In this document: positions 18,727-26,801 of the stretch, piece by piece
How the letters are laid out: each line of letters begins with the position of its first letter
Numbering within the stretch: the stretch's first letter is position 1
DNA from: Marinobacter excellens HL-55
Lineage (GTDB): Bacteria > Pseudomonadota > Gammaproteobacteria > Pseudomonadales > Oleiphilaceae
Length of the DNA stretch: 64,000 bases
Direction: 5' to 3'
NCBI GenBank assembly: GCA_001314845.1
Contig: LJZQ01000003.1
Location: forward strand, 76,423 to 140,422
Position numbers and translations under genes: made by a program
Notes under the pieces: generated by a model
What the model was told of the DNA's origin: nothing
The model's database searches: none
Seen by the model: only the letters and a program-made list of their open reading frames with translations

Positions 18727-21002
18727 TGCAAACGCCCGAGCAACCTGTATTACGGGACATTGTCCTGGTGGGTGGCGGGCACAGCCACGTCGGGGTCCTC
18801 AAGCGATTCGCCATGAGTCCGGTCCCCGGCGTCAGGCTAACCCTGATCTGCCGCGACACCCACACGCCCTATTCCGGAATGCTGCCTGGCTATATTGCCG
18901 GCCATTACAGTTACGATGATGTTCACATCGACCTGAGCCGCCTGGCGGAATACGCCGGCGCCCGATTTTACCGGGCGGAAGTCACAGGCCTGGATCGCTC
19001 AAGCAAACGGGTGATTTGCAAAGGTCGTCCGAACGTTCCCTACGATCTGCTCTCAATCAATATCGGCTCGTCACCCCGAGTGGCAGAAGTGGTCGGGGCG
19101 TCCGAGCACGCAGTGCCGGTCAAGCCGATTACCGGATTCAACAATCGCTGGCTGGCACTTTTGTCACGGGTCGAAAATCACGACGGCCCACTGACCATCG
19201 CTGTGGTCGGCGCGGGTGCCGGTGGTGTTGAGCTGACACTGGCCATGCAGTTCCGGTTGCGCAATGAACTGGCCCGGCGCGGCAAAGATCCGGACCAGAT
19301 TCATTTCCATCTGTTTGACGCCGCCGATCAGATTTTGCCAACACACAATGCAAAAGTCCGCGCGGTGTTCCGTGACAAGCTTGTTCATCGAGGCGTAAAG
19401 CTGCATCTCGGCTCCGCCGTTTCCAAAGTTGAGCAAGGGCTGCTGACTACCGAATCAGGCCAAACTCTGCAGACTGACGAAGTGCTTTGGGTGACCCGTG
19501 CCGGCGGCCCTGCCTGGCTGAACGACACAGGCCTGGCACTGGATGACGGCTTGTTTATTCGAGCCAGGGACACTCTTCAGACAGAAAACGACGACAACGT
19601 CTTCGTCGCCGGCGACATTGCCAATGTGATAAACCATCCCCGGGAAAAGGCCGGCGTGTTTGCGGTCCGTCAGGGCCCGCCGTTGGCGGACAACCTCCGG
19701 CGCATGGCCACCGGCAAACCAGCCAAGCCTTTTAATCCCCAGAAGAATTGGCTGGCACTGATCAGCACCGGTGACCAGTATGCTGTTGCCTCCCGTGGCA
19801 ACTTCGGCACTGCCGGTACCTGGGTGTGGCGCTGGAAAGACTGGATTGATCGCCGGTTTATGCAGAAATTCAGCGACCTTCCAGCCATGGAAGAAACCGG
19901 CCGCTTGCCAGACACCTTGGCTGCGCAAAACCCGGAGGAAGCCTCTCAGGCGATTTCTGCCGTAGCCATGCGGTGTGGCGGCTGTGGTGCCAAAGTTGGC
20001 AGTACGGTGCTATCTCGTGCACTCGGTGAACTGCGCCCTATTGAACGAGATGACATCATCATCGGCCTGCATGCACCCGATGACGCTGCCGTGCTGAGGG
20101 TGCCACCAGGAATGGCGGTGGTTCATACCGTGGACTTTTTTCGGGCGTTTATTGACGACCCCTACGTGTTTGGCAAAGTCGCCGCCAATCATGCCCTGGG
20201 TGACGTATTTGCCATGGGCGCAGAAGCCCAGAGCGCCACGGCGGTTGCAACCGTGCCCTACGGCATCGAGTCAAAAGTGGAAGATACCGTTTTCCAGATG
20301 ATGTCCGGCGCGGTGGAAGTGCTTAACGAGGCCGGCTGCGCGCTGGTCGGCGGCCACACTGGCGAGGGTAAAGAGCTCGCTCTCGGCTTTGCGGTTAACG
20401 GATTGATTGATCCTAAAAAGGTCATGAGTAAGGGCGGCCTTCGTGCCGGGGACGTTTTGCTGCTGACCAAGCCGATCGGCACAGGGACCTTGTTTGCGGC
20501 TCACGCTCGACTGGAGGCCAAAGGCCGCTGGATAGATGCAGCGCTGGCGTCGATGGTTCAGTCCAACAAACCTGCGGCAGATTGCCTGGTTCGTTTTGGC
20601 GCACGCGCCTGCACAGACGTAACCGGTTTTGGATTGCTGGGGCACCTGGTTGAAATGACCCGGCCCTCCGGTGTCGATGCCGAGCTTGACCTGACTGCGA
20701 TACCGATCCTGCCAGGCGCGGAAGAAACAGTCGCGGCGGGCATTCTCAGCTCCCTGCAACCGGCTAACGTCCGGTTACGGCGCGGCATTCGCAATCAGGC
20801 AGACTGGGTTAATCACCCGCGCTATCCGTTGATCTTTGATCCTCAGACAGCAGGGGGTCTGCTGGCCAGCGTGCCGGAAGCCGTTGCCGAGGCCTGTGTG
20901 CGAGAGCTCAAATCACTGGGCTACCCTCACACAGCCATTATCGGCCGTGTGACTTCTCAGGATGAGAACGGCGCCATAGAGCCCATCACGCTTCGGGACT
21001 GA
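18726..21002 (+). CDS. selD: Pyridine nucleotide-disulfide oxidoreductase-selenide, water dikinase fusion
   Basis: Residues 1-390 are an FAD/NAD(P)-dependent oxidoreductase of the NDH-2-like type known as the N-terminal partner of SelD (TIGR03169): GGGHSHVG at 16-23 for FAD, VVGAGAGGVE for NAD(P), and VFVAGDIA. From about residue 410 it is SelD, which makes selenophosphate from selenide and ATP. The catalytic pair is Cys420 and Lys423 in CGGCGAK, aligning with Cys17/Lys20 of E. coli; it is a cysteine, not selenocysteine, form. VDFFRAFIDDPYVFG and ALGDVFAMGA are conserved ATP/substrate elements. The ATG at 18726 lies inside the preceding stop (TGATG). The 3' end overlaps the convergent senB by 17 nt. 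No selA, selB, selC or mnmH is in the window. Confidence 0.95.
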   Translation: MQTPEQPVLRDIVLVGGGHSHVGVLKRFAMSPVPGVRLTLICRDTHTPYSGMLPGYIAGHYSYDDVHIDLSRLAEYAGARFYRAEVTGLDRSSKRVICKGRPNVPYDLLSINIGSSPRVAEVVGASEHAVPVKPITGFNNRWLALLSRVENHDGPLTIAVVGAGAGGVELTLAMQFRLRNELARRGKDPDQIHFHLFDAADQILPTHNAKVRAVFRDKLVHRGVKLHLGSAVSKVEQGLLTTESGQTLQTDEVLWVTRAGGPAWLNDTGLALDDGLFIRARDTLQTENDDNVFVAGDIANVINHPREKAGVFAVRQGPPLADNLRRMATGKPAKPFNPQKNWLALISTGDQYAVASRGNFGTAGTWVWRWKDWIDRRFMQKFSDLPAMEETGRLPDTLAAQNPEEASQAISAVAMRCGGCGAKVGSTVLSRALGELRPIERDDIIIGLHAPDDAAVLRVPPGMAVVHTVDFFRAFIDDPYVFGKVAANHALGDVFAMGAEAQSATAVATVPYGIESKVEDTVFQMMSGAVEVLNEAGCALVGGHTGEGKELALGFAVNGLIDPKKVMSKGGLRAGDVLLLTKPIGTGTLFAAHARLEAKGRWIDAALASMVQSNKPAADCLVRFGARACTDVTGFGLLGHLVEMTRPSGVDAELDLTAIPILPGAEETVAAGILSSLQPANVRLRRGIRNQADWVNHPRYPLIFDPQTAGGLLASVPEAVAEACVRELKSLGYPHTAIIGRVTSQDENGAIEPITLRD

Positions 21003-21966
21003 CCGCCTTCACAGCAAGCGCCAGAGCCTTTTCCAGGCTCTGGCGCTCCTGTTCCGGAGTAAAGGTTGTTGCCAGATCATTCACTTTGGCGACTAACGCT
21101 GCCAGCAAGTCCGGGCTTTGCTCCACCCGATACATTAACTCTGCCAGAGCACGTTCGTCTCCGACGGGAAAATAACCCGGATAATCGTCGCCGAGTAATC
21201 CCCGGTTACCTGAAATGTCGGACGCAAGAATCGGCACCCCTGCCCTGCACGCTTCAGAGACAACGTTAGCACCGCCTTCCATCACAGAACTGATCACCAT
21301 CAGGTTGCAGACCGCCATGAGATTTTCGAGTTGCGGCTTTTCCAATTCGCCGAGCCAATGAAAACGCGGATTGGCTTTGCTTTCGTTCAAGGCTTTGTCC
21401 CGCCACTCGTCGTTGTGGGGTTTGCCCGCGCAAGACACGATGATTCGGGAATCATCCGGCAAGAGCCGGCTGGCCCAAGCGGCGCGCAACGAGTCTTTTT
21501 CGGCACGGAGATGGCCGATCACGCACACATTGAATTGCCCGGGCTCCGCTTTAGAACCGCCCCGAATGCTCGTTGCCGGGGCAGATTGTCTGAGTGTTAT
21601 CAGTTTACTGTGGAACTGATCCGGTATGTCGTTGGCAACCAGATCATGCAGGCCGATCAGGACATTGGCGGCTGCCATGGAGGCGTGAGTGGGTTCCGGG
21701 TACTCACGCTGATGATGATAGATATCCGTGCCGGTCAAAACCACGATCAAAGGATGGCTCGGCCAGCACTCACGAAAGCGATGCACTAGGGTCGCGCTTC
21801 GCCAGGCGTGGAGCGCAATCATGAGATCGTATGGCTCGCCGTCGTAGTCATTCGCAACCTCAACCTGATGACCAGCCTCTTCAAGTAGCTGCTGCCAGCG
21901 GACCGCAGTTGCCCGGTTACCCGCTTTTGAATCCGGACCTGCGGGCGTAATAATGATTATTTTCAT
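20986..21966 (-). CDS. senB: SenB-type selenosugar synthase (formerly TIGR04348 glycosyltransferase)
   Basis: A GT-B glycosyltransferase-like protein of 326 residues. ITPAGPDSKAGNRATA begins the N-terminal Rossmann domain, followed by IALHAWRSA and VLTGTDIYH. The C-terminal domain has IGHLRAEKDSLRAAW and the donor-binding SVMEGGANVVSEA. This pattern matches the family now known as selenosugar synthase SenB, which uses selenophosphate from SelD and a UDP-sugar to form a carbon-selenium bond. Its place tail to tail with selD supports this. Assignment is by remembered motifs, not alignment. The ATG at 21966 is chosen because the family starts at MKI; a GTG at 21978 would add four residues, and neither has a strong ribosome binding site. 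The usual downstream partner SenA is absent from the window. Confidence 0.85.
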   Translation of the reverse strand: MKIIIITPAGPDSKAGNRATAVRWQQLLEEAGHQVEVANDYDGEPYDLMIALHAWRSATLVHRFRECWPSHPLIVVLTGTDIYHHQREYPEPTHASMAAANVLIGLHDLVANDIPDQFHSKLITLRQSAPATSIRGGSKAEPGQFNVCVIGHLRAEKDSLRAAWASRLLPDDSRIIVSCAGKPHNDEWRDKALNESKANPRFHWLGELEKPQLENLMAVCNLMVISSVMEGGANVVSEACRAGVPILASDISGNRGLLGDDYPGYFPVGDERALAELMYRVEQSPDLLAALVAKVNDLATTFTPEQERQSLEKALALAVKAVSPEA

Positions 21967-21997
21967 GGGATTTATCACAGAGAGTTTGCAAAATTCT

Positions 21998-22011
21998 GCA
22001 TGTCGACATGC
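21998..22011. promoter_or_regulatory. Perfect palindrome in senB/importer divergent promoter
   Basis: GCATGTCGACATGC is a perfect 14-bp palindrome, 32 nt upstream of senB, in the 191-nt region between senB and the importer gene. A palindrome in a divergent promoter is a natural operator candidate; no regulator gene is adjacent to identify the protein. Confidence 0.4.
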
Positions 22012-22099
22012 TCCAGGTAAAAAGTTGTTCCGTATATCGTTTTGGGCTTGACGCGATTCACGTTATCCTTGGTCGCGTCGGACCTGCCAGCACCAACCC

Positions 22100-22113
22100 G
22101 GTTATCGATAACC
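22100..22113. promoter_or_regulatory. Second perfect palindrome in the same region
   Basis: GGTTATCGATAACC is a perfect 14-bp palindrome, 44 nt upstream of the binding-protein start. Its sequence is unrelated to the palindrome at 21998-22011, so the two may bind different proteins, or one may be incidental. Confidence 0.4.
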
Positions 22114-22157
22114 ACGTCCGGATCCTACTCCCCAAAAATACTTAGTAAGGATGACAT

Positions 22158-23027
22158 ATGATCACCAAGCAAATACGGAAATGGCTTGTTTCCGGTTTTC
22201 TAACACTGGCTGTAGCTACCACCGCAAGCGCGCAAACGTTTGTATTCACCGCCATCCCGGATGAAGATGAAACGAAGCTGGTTGAGCGTTTTCGTGGCAT
22301 TGCCGATTATCTTTCCGAGCAGCTTGAAGTGGATGTCCGGTATATTCCGGTGAAATCCTACGCTGCCGCTATTTCGGCGTTCCGCAACAACCAGGTTCAG
22401 CTGGCCTGGTTTGGTGGCCTCTCCGGTGTGCAGGCTCGCGCACTGGTGCCAGGCTCCGAAGCACTGGCGCAGGGTATCGAAGATCAGGCGTTTTACAACT
22501 ACTTCATCGCCCATAAGAGCACCGGCCTGGAGCGTGCGGATGAACTGCCAGAAGGGGTACGGGGCAAAACCTTCACCTTCGGTTCCAAAGGCTCGACTTC
22601 GGGCCGTCTGATTCCCGAATATCACATCCGTGATCGCTTCAATGAAGCCCCGGAGACCGTATTCAGCCGAGTAGGTTTCAGTGGCAATCACACCCGCACC
22701 TTGAGACTCGTTGAGTCTGGCACCTACGATGTAGGCGCCCTCAACTACAAGGTATGGGAAAAAGAACTTGAAGACGGCAACATCAATACCGATGACGTTA
22801 AAATCATCTGGAAGACACCCGGGTTCCCGAACTATCAGTGGACCATTCGTGGTGACGTTGATGAGCGATTCGGTGAAGGCTTCAAAAACAAGGTTCGCCA
22901 GGCGCTGCTAGATCTGGACGACCCGGCCTTGCTGGAAAGCTTTCCTCGTGAAGGCTTTATCCCTGCCTCTAACGATGACTATGAGCCCATTCGCAGTGTC
23001 GCATCCGAATTGGGAATCATCGATTGA
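22158..23027 (+). CDS. PhnD-like periplasmic binding protein, putative selenium-oxyanion importer
   Basis: A 289-residue secreted binding protein. Residues 1-25 are a signal peptide ending ATTASAQT. The mature protein has PhnD-family features: FTAIPDEDETKLVERFRGI, VQLAWFGGLSG and FGSKGSTSGRL, the serine-rich loop that binds tetrahedral oxyanions. A clade of this family is annotated as putative selenate-binding because of its link to SelD genes; here it sits beside senB and selD, which fits. Phosphate, phosphite or phosphonate as ligand cannot be excluded. AAGGA six nt upstream supports the ATG. The stop overlaps the ATPase start as TGATG. Confidence 0.8.
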   Translation: MITKQIRKWLVSGFLTLAVATTASAQTFVFTAIPDEDETKLVERFRGIADYLSEQLEVDVRYIPVKSYAAAISAFRNNQVQLAWFGGLSGVQARALVPGSEALAQGIEDQAFYNYFIAHKSTGLERADELPEGVRGKTFTFGSKGSTSGRLIPEYHIRDRFNEAPETVFSRVGFSGNHTRTLRLVESGTYDVGALNYKVWEKELEDGNINTDDVKIIWKTPGFPNYQWTIRGDVDERFGEGFKNKVRQALLDLDDPALLESFPREGFIPASNDDYEPIRSVASELGIID

Positions 23028-23677
23028 TGTCAGGCTTCGCCTTTAATGATCTGAGGGCAAGCTTCGGAGACAAGCGGGTTGTTGGCCCGCTGTCTCTCGA
23101 AGTCCAACAGGGCCAACATGTCGCTCTGGTCGGCAAGAGCGGTGCCGGCAAGTCGACCCTCATCAAACTGCTCTACGAACGCCTCACCCACCAGGCATCA
23201 TTGGTGCCGCAAGGGTTGGGACTGGTCAATGCACTGCCAGTGTTCCATAACGTGTTCATGGGGCAGCTCGACAAGCACCCCTTGTGGTACAACACCCTGA
23301 CACTGATCCGGCCGTTCCGTAAAGATCGGGACACTGTTGGTGCATTACTGAACAAACTCAGTATTTCAGATAAACAATGGACTCCTGCGGCGTCTCTGTC
23401 TGGTGGCCAGCGCCAGCGCGTAGCCATTGCCCGGGCACTTTACCGGAACGCTAACATCTTATTGGCAGATGAACCTATCTCGGCGCTTGACGAACCGATG
23501 GCGCATCTGGTCATGAAGGCCCTCACAGATCAATTCAGCACTAGTGTGATTGCACTGCACGATGTCGATATGGCGCTCGCCTATTGCACCCGCATCGTCG
23601 GCATTCAAGACGGGCGAATTGCCCTGGACCAGCCTGCCAGCGAGCTTCAGGCTGCTGACATCATGGCACTGTACTGA
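23027..23677 (+). CDS. ABC importer ATPase, PhnC-like
   Basis: The 216-residue ATP-binding subunit. Walker A is GKSGAGKST, the Q-loop is SLVPQGLGLV, the signature is SLSGGQRQRVAIARAL, and Walker B is ILLADEPISALD. It is on the short side for the family, with a truncated region between Walker A and the Q-loop. The start at 23027 (TGATG overlap with the binding protein gene) is preferred over an in-frame TTG three nt earlier. Only 4 nt separate it from the permease gene. It should energise uptake of the ligand of the PhnD-like protein. Confidence 0.9.
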   Translation: MSGFAFNDLRASFGDKRVVGPLSLEVQQGQHVALVGKSGAGKSTLIKLLYERLTHQASLVPQGLGLVNALPVFHNVFMGQLDKHPLWYNTLTLIRPFRKDRDTVGALLNKLSISDKQWTPAASLSGGQRQRVAIARALYRNANILLADEPISALDEPMAHLVMKALTDQFSTSVIALHDVDMALAYCTRIVGIQDGRIALDQPASELQAADIMALY

Positions 23678-23681
23678 CATC

Positions 23682-25148
23682 ATGCTCTCCTACCCAACCG
23701 TAAGAGCCAGCCTGCTGTTTCTAGCCATTGCCGTGGCTGGATTATTTGTTGCCGACATTGCCATCACCACGGCCAATCCCTGGCGGGATCTTGGCCAGTT
23801 TTTTATTGGCGTCGCCACCCCCAACTTCTTCAGCACCGAAGGCTTGTTGACGGCCTTGTTGCGGACGGTTGCTTTTGGTTTCGTTGGTGTAGCCCTAGGC
23901 AGCTTCTTTGGTTTCTTGCTGGCGTTGGTCTACCGCCTTCTTCCGGTCCGTATTTTCTGCGCCTTTATCCGGGCCATTCACGAACTGTTCTGGGCGCTGA
24001 TCTTTCTGCAGTTTTTTGGCTTCCACCCGCTCACCGGTGTGCTCGCGATCGCCATCCCCTACGCAGGCATTTTTGCCAAGGTCTACTCGGAAATCCTCGA
24101 AGAATCGGACCCGGAACCCAGCAGACTGCTGCCTCCGGGTACCAGCGCCATTGCGTCTTTCTTGTACGCGCGCATACCCGATTGCTGGGTTCAGATCCGC
24201 ACCTACACCGCGTATCGCCTAGAGTGTGGTTTACGCTCTTCCGCCATTTTGGGCTTTGTCGGGTTGCCCACCCTCGGGTTCTACCTCGAGTCGTCTTTTT
24301 CACAAGGCATGTACTCGGATGCCGGCGCGATGCTCATTCTGTTTTACGTGCTCATCGCGACTATGCCGATCTGGGTGAGGCCCAAGCTGTTACCGGCCTA
24401 CTTGCTTGCAGCCCCCTTCTTTCTTGGTGAAGGATTCCCAATCGTCTGGGGCAATGTTGAGCGCTTCTTTACAGAGGATATCGTGCCTTCGCCACTGAGG
24501 AACGGTGAGGGTCTGGCAGGGCTTTCCAGCTGGCTCGGCGACGTGATGATCACCGAGGCCCTGCCCGGTATCTGGAACACGGTTGTGCTTACCCAAATTG
24601 CGCTGGTGGCCACGGGCCTGTTGTCACTGCTGGCGTTCCCCCTGATCTCAAAACACTTTACCGGGCCAGTCCGGCGCACGTCGGGCCATGTGTTCCTTGT
24701 TATCGCCCGCTCCACGCCCGAATACATTCTGGCGTACATTCTGCTGCAACTGTGGGGGCCTTCCATGCTGCCTGCGGTAGTGGCCTTGGCACTTCACAAC
24801 GGTGGCATTATCGGCCACCTGATCGGGCGACAGACCAACACCATCGAACTGCGGCCCGATGCCCCAGCCGGATTTACCCGCTATAGCTGGGAACTGGTGC
24901 CGAGAGTGTATCGATCCTTCCTGGCATTTCTGTTCTACCGCTGGGAAATCATCATGCGCGAAACCGCCATTCTCGGCATCCTGGGTATCTACACGCTCGG
25001 CTTTTATGTCGACAGTGCCATTCAGAACATTCAGTTTGACCGGGCGATGATCCTCATTCTGATAACCGCGTCGTTAAACATTGGCGTGGATGTACTTGGC
25101 CGCTATATTCGCCGAAAACTTGCGCTTCAAACGATGCCAACCTGCTAG
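23682..25148 (+). CDS. ABC importer permease, two PhnE-like domains fused
   Basis: A 488-residue inner-membrane protein made of two tandem permease units. The first covers about residues 1-245 and the second about 250-488. Each has several membrane helices and a cytoplasmic ATPase-contact loop; the second contains PRVYRSFLAFLFYRWE followed by ETAILGILG. A single polypeptide therefore probably supplies both halves of the channel, where PhnE normally forms a homodimer. The ATG at 23682 follows the ATPase stop by 4 nt. An open frame extends back to 23550 but lies inside the ATPase gene, so the shorter start is chosen. A 143-nt gap without a clear terminator follows. Confidence 0.88.
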   Translation: MLSYPTVRASLLFLAIAVAGLFVADIAITTANPWRDLGQFFIGVATPNFFSTEGLLTALLRTVAFGFVGVALGSFFGFLLALVYRLLPVRIFCAFIRAIHELFWALIFLQFFGFHPLTGVLAIAIPYAGIFAKVYSEILEESDPEPSRLLPPGTSAIASFLYARIPDCWVQIRTYTAYRLECGLRSSAILGFVGLPTLGFYLESSFSQGMYSDAGAMLILFYVLIATMPIWVRPKLLPAYLLAAPFFLGEGFPIVWGNVERFFTEDIVPSPLRNGEGLAGLSSWLGDVMITEALPGIWNTVVLTQIALVATGLLSLLAFPLISKHFTGPVRRTSGHVFLVIARSTPEYILAYILLQLWGPSMLPAVVALALHNGGIIGHLIGRQTNTIELRPDAPAGFTRYSWELVPRVYRSFLAFLFYRWEIIMRETAILGILGIYTLGFYVDSAIQNIQFDRAMILILITASLNIGVDVLGRYIRRKLALQTMPTC

Positions 25149-25291
25149 ATCACTGCGATCACCATCACATTTCTGCGGTCTTGCAGATCGATTTTACCAT
25201 TCTGCAAGGCAGTTAGTGCCGCTTGCCCGTTACACGCTGTTACAATCTCGTCAACCGCATTCCTCAGGACGTTCTCAAGGTAGATAACCCT

Positions 25292-25894
25292 ATGATGGTC
25301 AACGGATTGGTCGCCGTCACTCAAGCCGGACTGCTATTACTGCTCGGCATGCTTGGTATTCGCATGTTTCTCCTGATTCGGCAGGACTCAGCACAACACA
25401 GTGGTGCCATGGCTGTCGGTTCGCAGAGTTTTGAGGTGCCACCTCAACGCGAGCAATGGTCGCCCACCCCTACGCCAAAGCCGCGCGCAGCCGTTTCCCG
25501 GGTATCTGACGAGACTGAGTTATTCACACGCCTGCACATACTGGCCGGGCTTCAGGAGCGGGATTGTCGTGTCAGAGGGTTGCTACTGGCAGACGCGCCG
25601 GAAACGGTTCGTACCTGTGCCGCTGTCTGGCTGTATGGCGCAGCTTGCGCCCTGAGCCCGAAATCCAGGCGGCACACAGAAGCTTTGTCGTTATTGGTTG
25701 CAAGAATTGTCAGCCGGAAAACAGGTATTCGCCAGCCAGAGGCTGTTCAGGCAATCTCAACTCTGACGTCGAGCAGCCTGTTACTGGCATGCTATCGCGC
25801 GGGACTGGAAGGTGCAGAATTCTGGCAGAGCCATCAGTATGTTCCTAACGGCTCAAGCCTTTATGAAGTGGTCACCAGCAACGCCTTTATTTAG
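25292..25894 (+). CDS. Hypothetical membrane-anchored protein
   Basis: Not recognised. A 200-residue protein with one N-terminal membrane helix (about residues 5-27, rich in Leu/Gly/Met), a proline- and charge-rich linker (45-70), and a helical C-terminal domain containing LQERDCRVRGLLLADAP and AVWLYGAACALSPKSRRHTE. The ATG at 25292 has AAGG 11 nt upstream; the next ATG is one codon later. It follows the importer operon by 143 nt and overlaps the 3' end of the convergent 98-residue protein by 8 nt. Nothing in its sequence indicates a link to selenium. Confidence 0.6.
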   Translation: MMVNGLVAVTQAGLLLLLGMLGIRMFLLIRQDSAQHSGAMAVGSQSFEVPPQREQWSPTPTPKPRAAVSRVSDETELFTRLHILAGLQERDCRVRGLLLADAPETVRTCAAVWLYGAACALSPKSRRHTEALSLLVARIVSRKTGIRQPEAVQAISTLTSSSLLLACYRAGLEGAEFWQSHQYVPNGSSLYEVVTSNAFI

Positions 25895-26183
25895 CCGGTT
25901 CGAGTTCCCAACCGGTGCCAAGGGTGACGGTTTCGCGGCTGGCTTGGTCGCCTTCGGCGGTGCCAGTAATGATCGGCTTGGTAAATTCGCCATTCTCTGT
26001 GTACGTCATAGACTCAACATCCACAGAACGAACGAGCCAGACATGCCCATTGGCAGACACCCGAGCCCGGTGAGTCAGGCCAAAAACGAACCGACAATAA
26101 TCCAGCTTAAGCTGCAACAAATCCTGTTCCGCTTTACCGATCTTGCGTAATAAAACCTTTTGAACGCTGTCCCCGTAGTCCAT
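25887..26183 (-). CDS. Hypothetical protein, 98 residues
   Basis: Not recognised. It is a small soluble protein with a helical N-terminal third (AEQDLLQLKLDYCRFVFG) and a beta-rich remainder (RARVSANGHVWLVRSVDV). The ATG at 26183 lies 36 nt after the end of the upstream minus-strand gene at 26220, so both may be in one transcript. It overlaps the convergent gene ending at 25894 by 8 nt. Codon use looks like that of its neighbours. Confidence 0.55.
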   Translation of the reverse strand: MDYGDSVQKVLLRKIGKAEQDLLQLKLDYCRFVFGLTHRARVSANGHVWLVRSVDVESMTYTENGEFTKPIITGTAEGDQASRETVTLGTGWELEPAK

Positions 26184-26219
26184 CGCTTAACCCTGGATAC
26201 TGAATTTTGCAGAATTTAA

Positions 26220-26669
26220 CTATTTTTGCGCCCGGAAAACCAGCATCCATGGCACATTTTTCAGTTTTTCCTGCCCATCCTGAAGGTCAATCCGCCAGAT
26301 CATATCCGCACCGGTTGTACAAACAGGAGCGGTAAACCGTGCATGATAGGACAACGACTCTTCTCTGGCTAAAGGTACCGGGTATTCCCCCATGTACATG
26401 GATTGCCCGCGCAAGACAGCCAAAAACCGGTCCGGGGCTTTGGGTACGCTTACCGCCAGTCGGTACTCCATGCCCTGTGTGCCGGTTCCCGCCTCGATCA
26501 GTTCAACGCGCCATTCACCGTCACCGGTTGTCCACTCACAGGGCGCGTCCAACAGGTTGCATTGGGGCTGATCGTCAGCTTCGGTGCCAGTTTCCATTGA
26601 ACGCGAGCCATACATCGCCAAAGCAATTGCGCCGATAACTAAACTTACCGCGACGATGGATCGTACCAT
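26220..26669 (-). CDS. Hypothetical secreted or membrane-anchored protein
   Basis: Not recognised. A 149-residue protein with an N-terminal hydrophobic stretch (SIVAVSLVIGAIALAMYG) that acts as a signal anchor or signal peptide. The exported part has Cys pairs (CNLLDAPCEW) and a beta-sandwich-like pattern (GEWRVELIEAG, YHARFTAPVC). The ATG at 26669 is chosen because AGAGG lies five nt upstream; a longer frame to 26720 adds 17 residues before the hydrophobic segment. It is divergent from the ABC exporter genes. Confidence 0.55.
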   Translation of the reverse strand: MVRSIVAVSLVIGAIALAMYGSRSMETGTEADDQPQCNLLDAPCEWTTGDGEWRVELIEAGTGTQGMEYRLAVSVPKAPDRFLAVLRGQSMYMGEYPVPLAREESLSYHARFTAPVCTTGADMIWRIDLQDGQEKLKNVPWMLVFRAQK

Positions 26670-26801
26670 ACACACCTCTGACCTTGCCGAAGTGGGCATT
26701 ATGGGGATAATTCCCGACATAGCAAAGGTTTCTAAACTGCTGCCAGCGTGAGAAAATGTCGGGCTTTCTGGTTTGAGTCACTCACAAAACAGGACACGCC
26801 C

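Noticed and set aside
22158-25148. The importer as a plain phosphonate transporter
   Set aside because: No phn lyase, ptx or phosphonatase genes are present, and the neighbours are senB and selD; still listed as an alternative because ligand specificity cannot be read directly.
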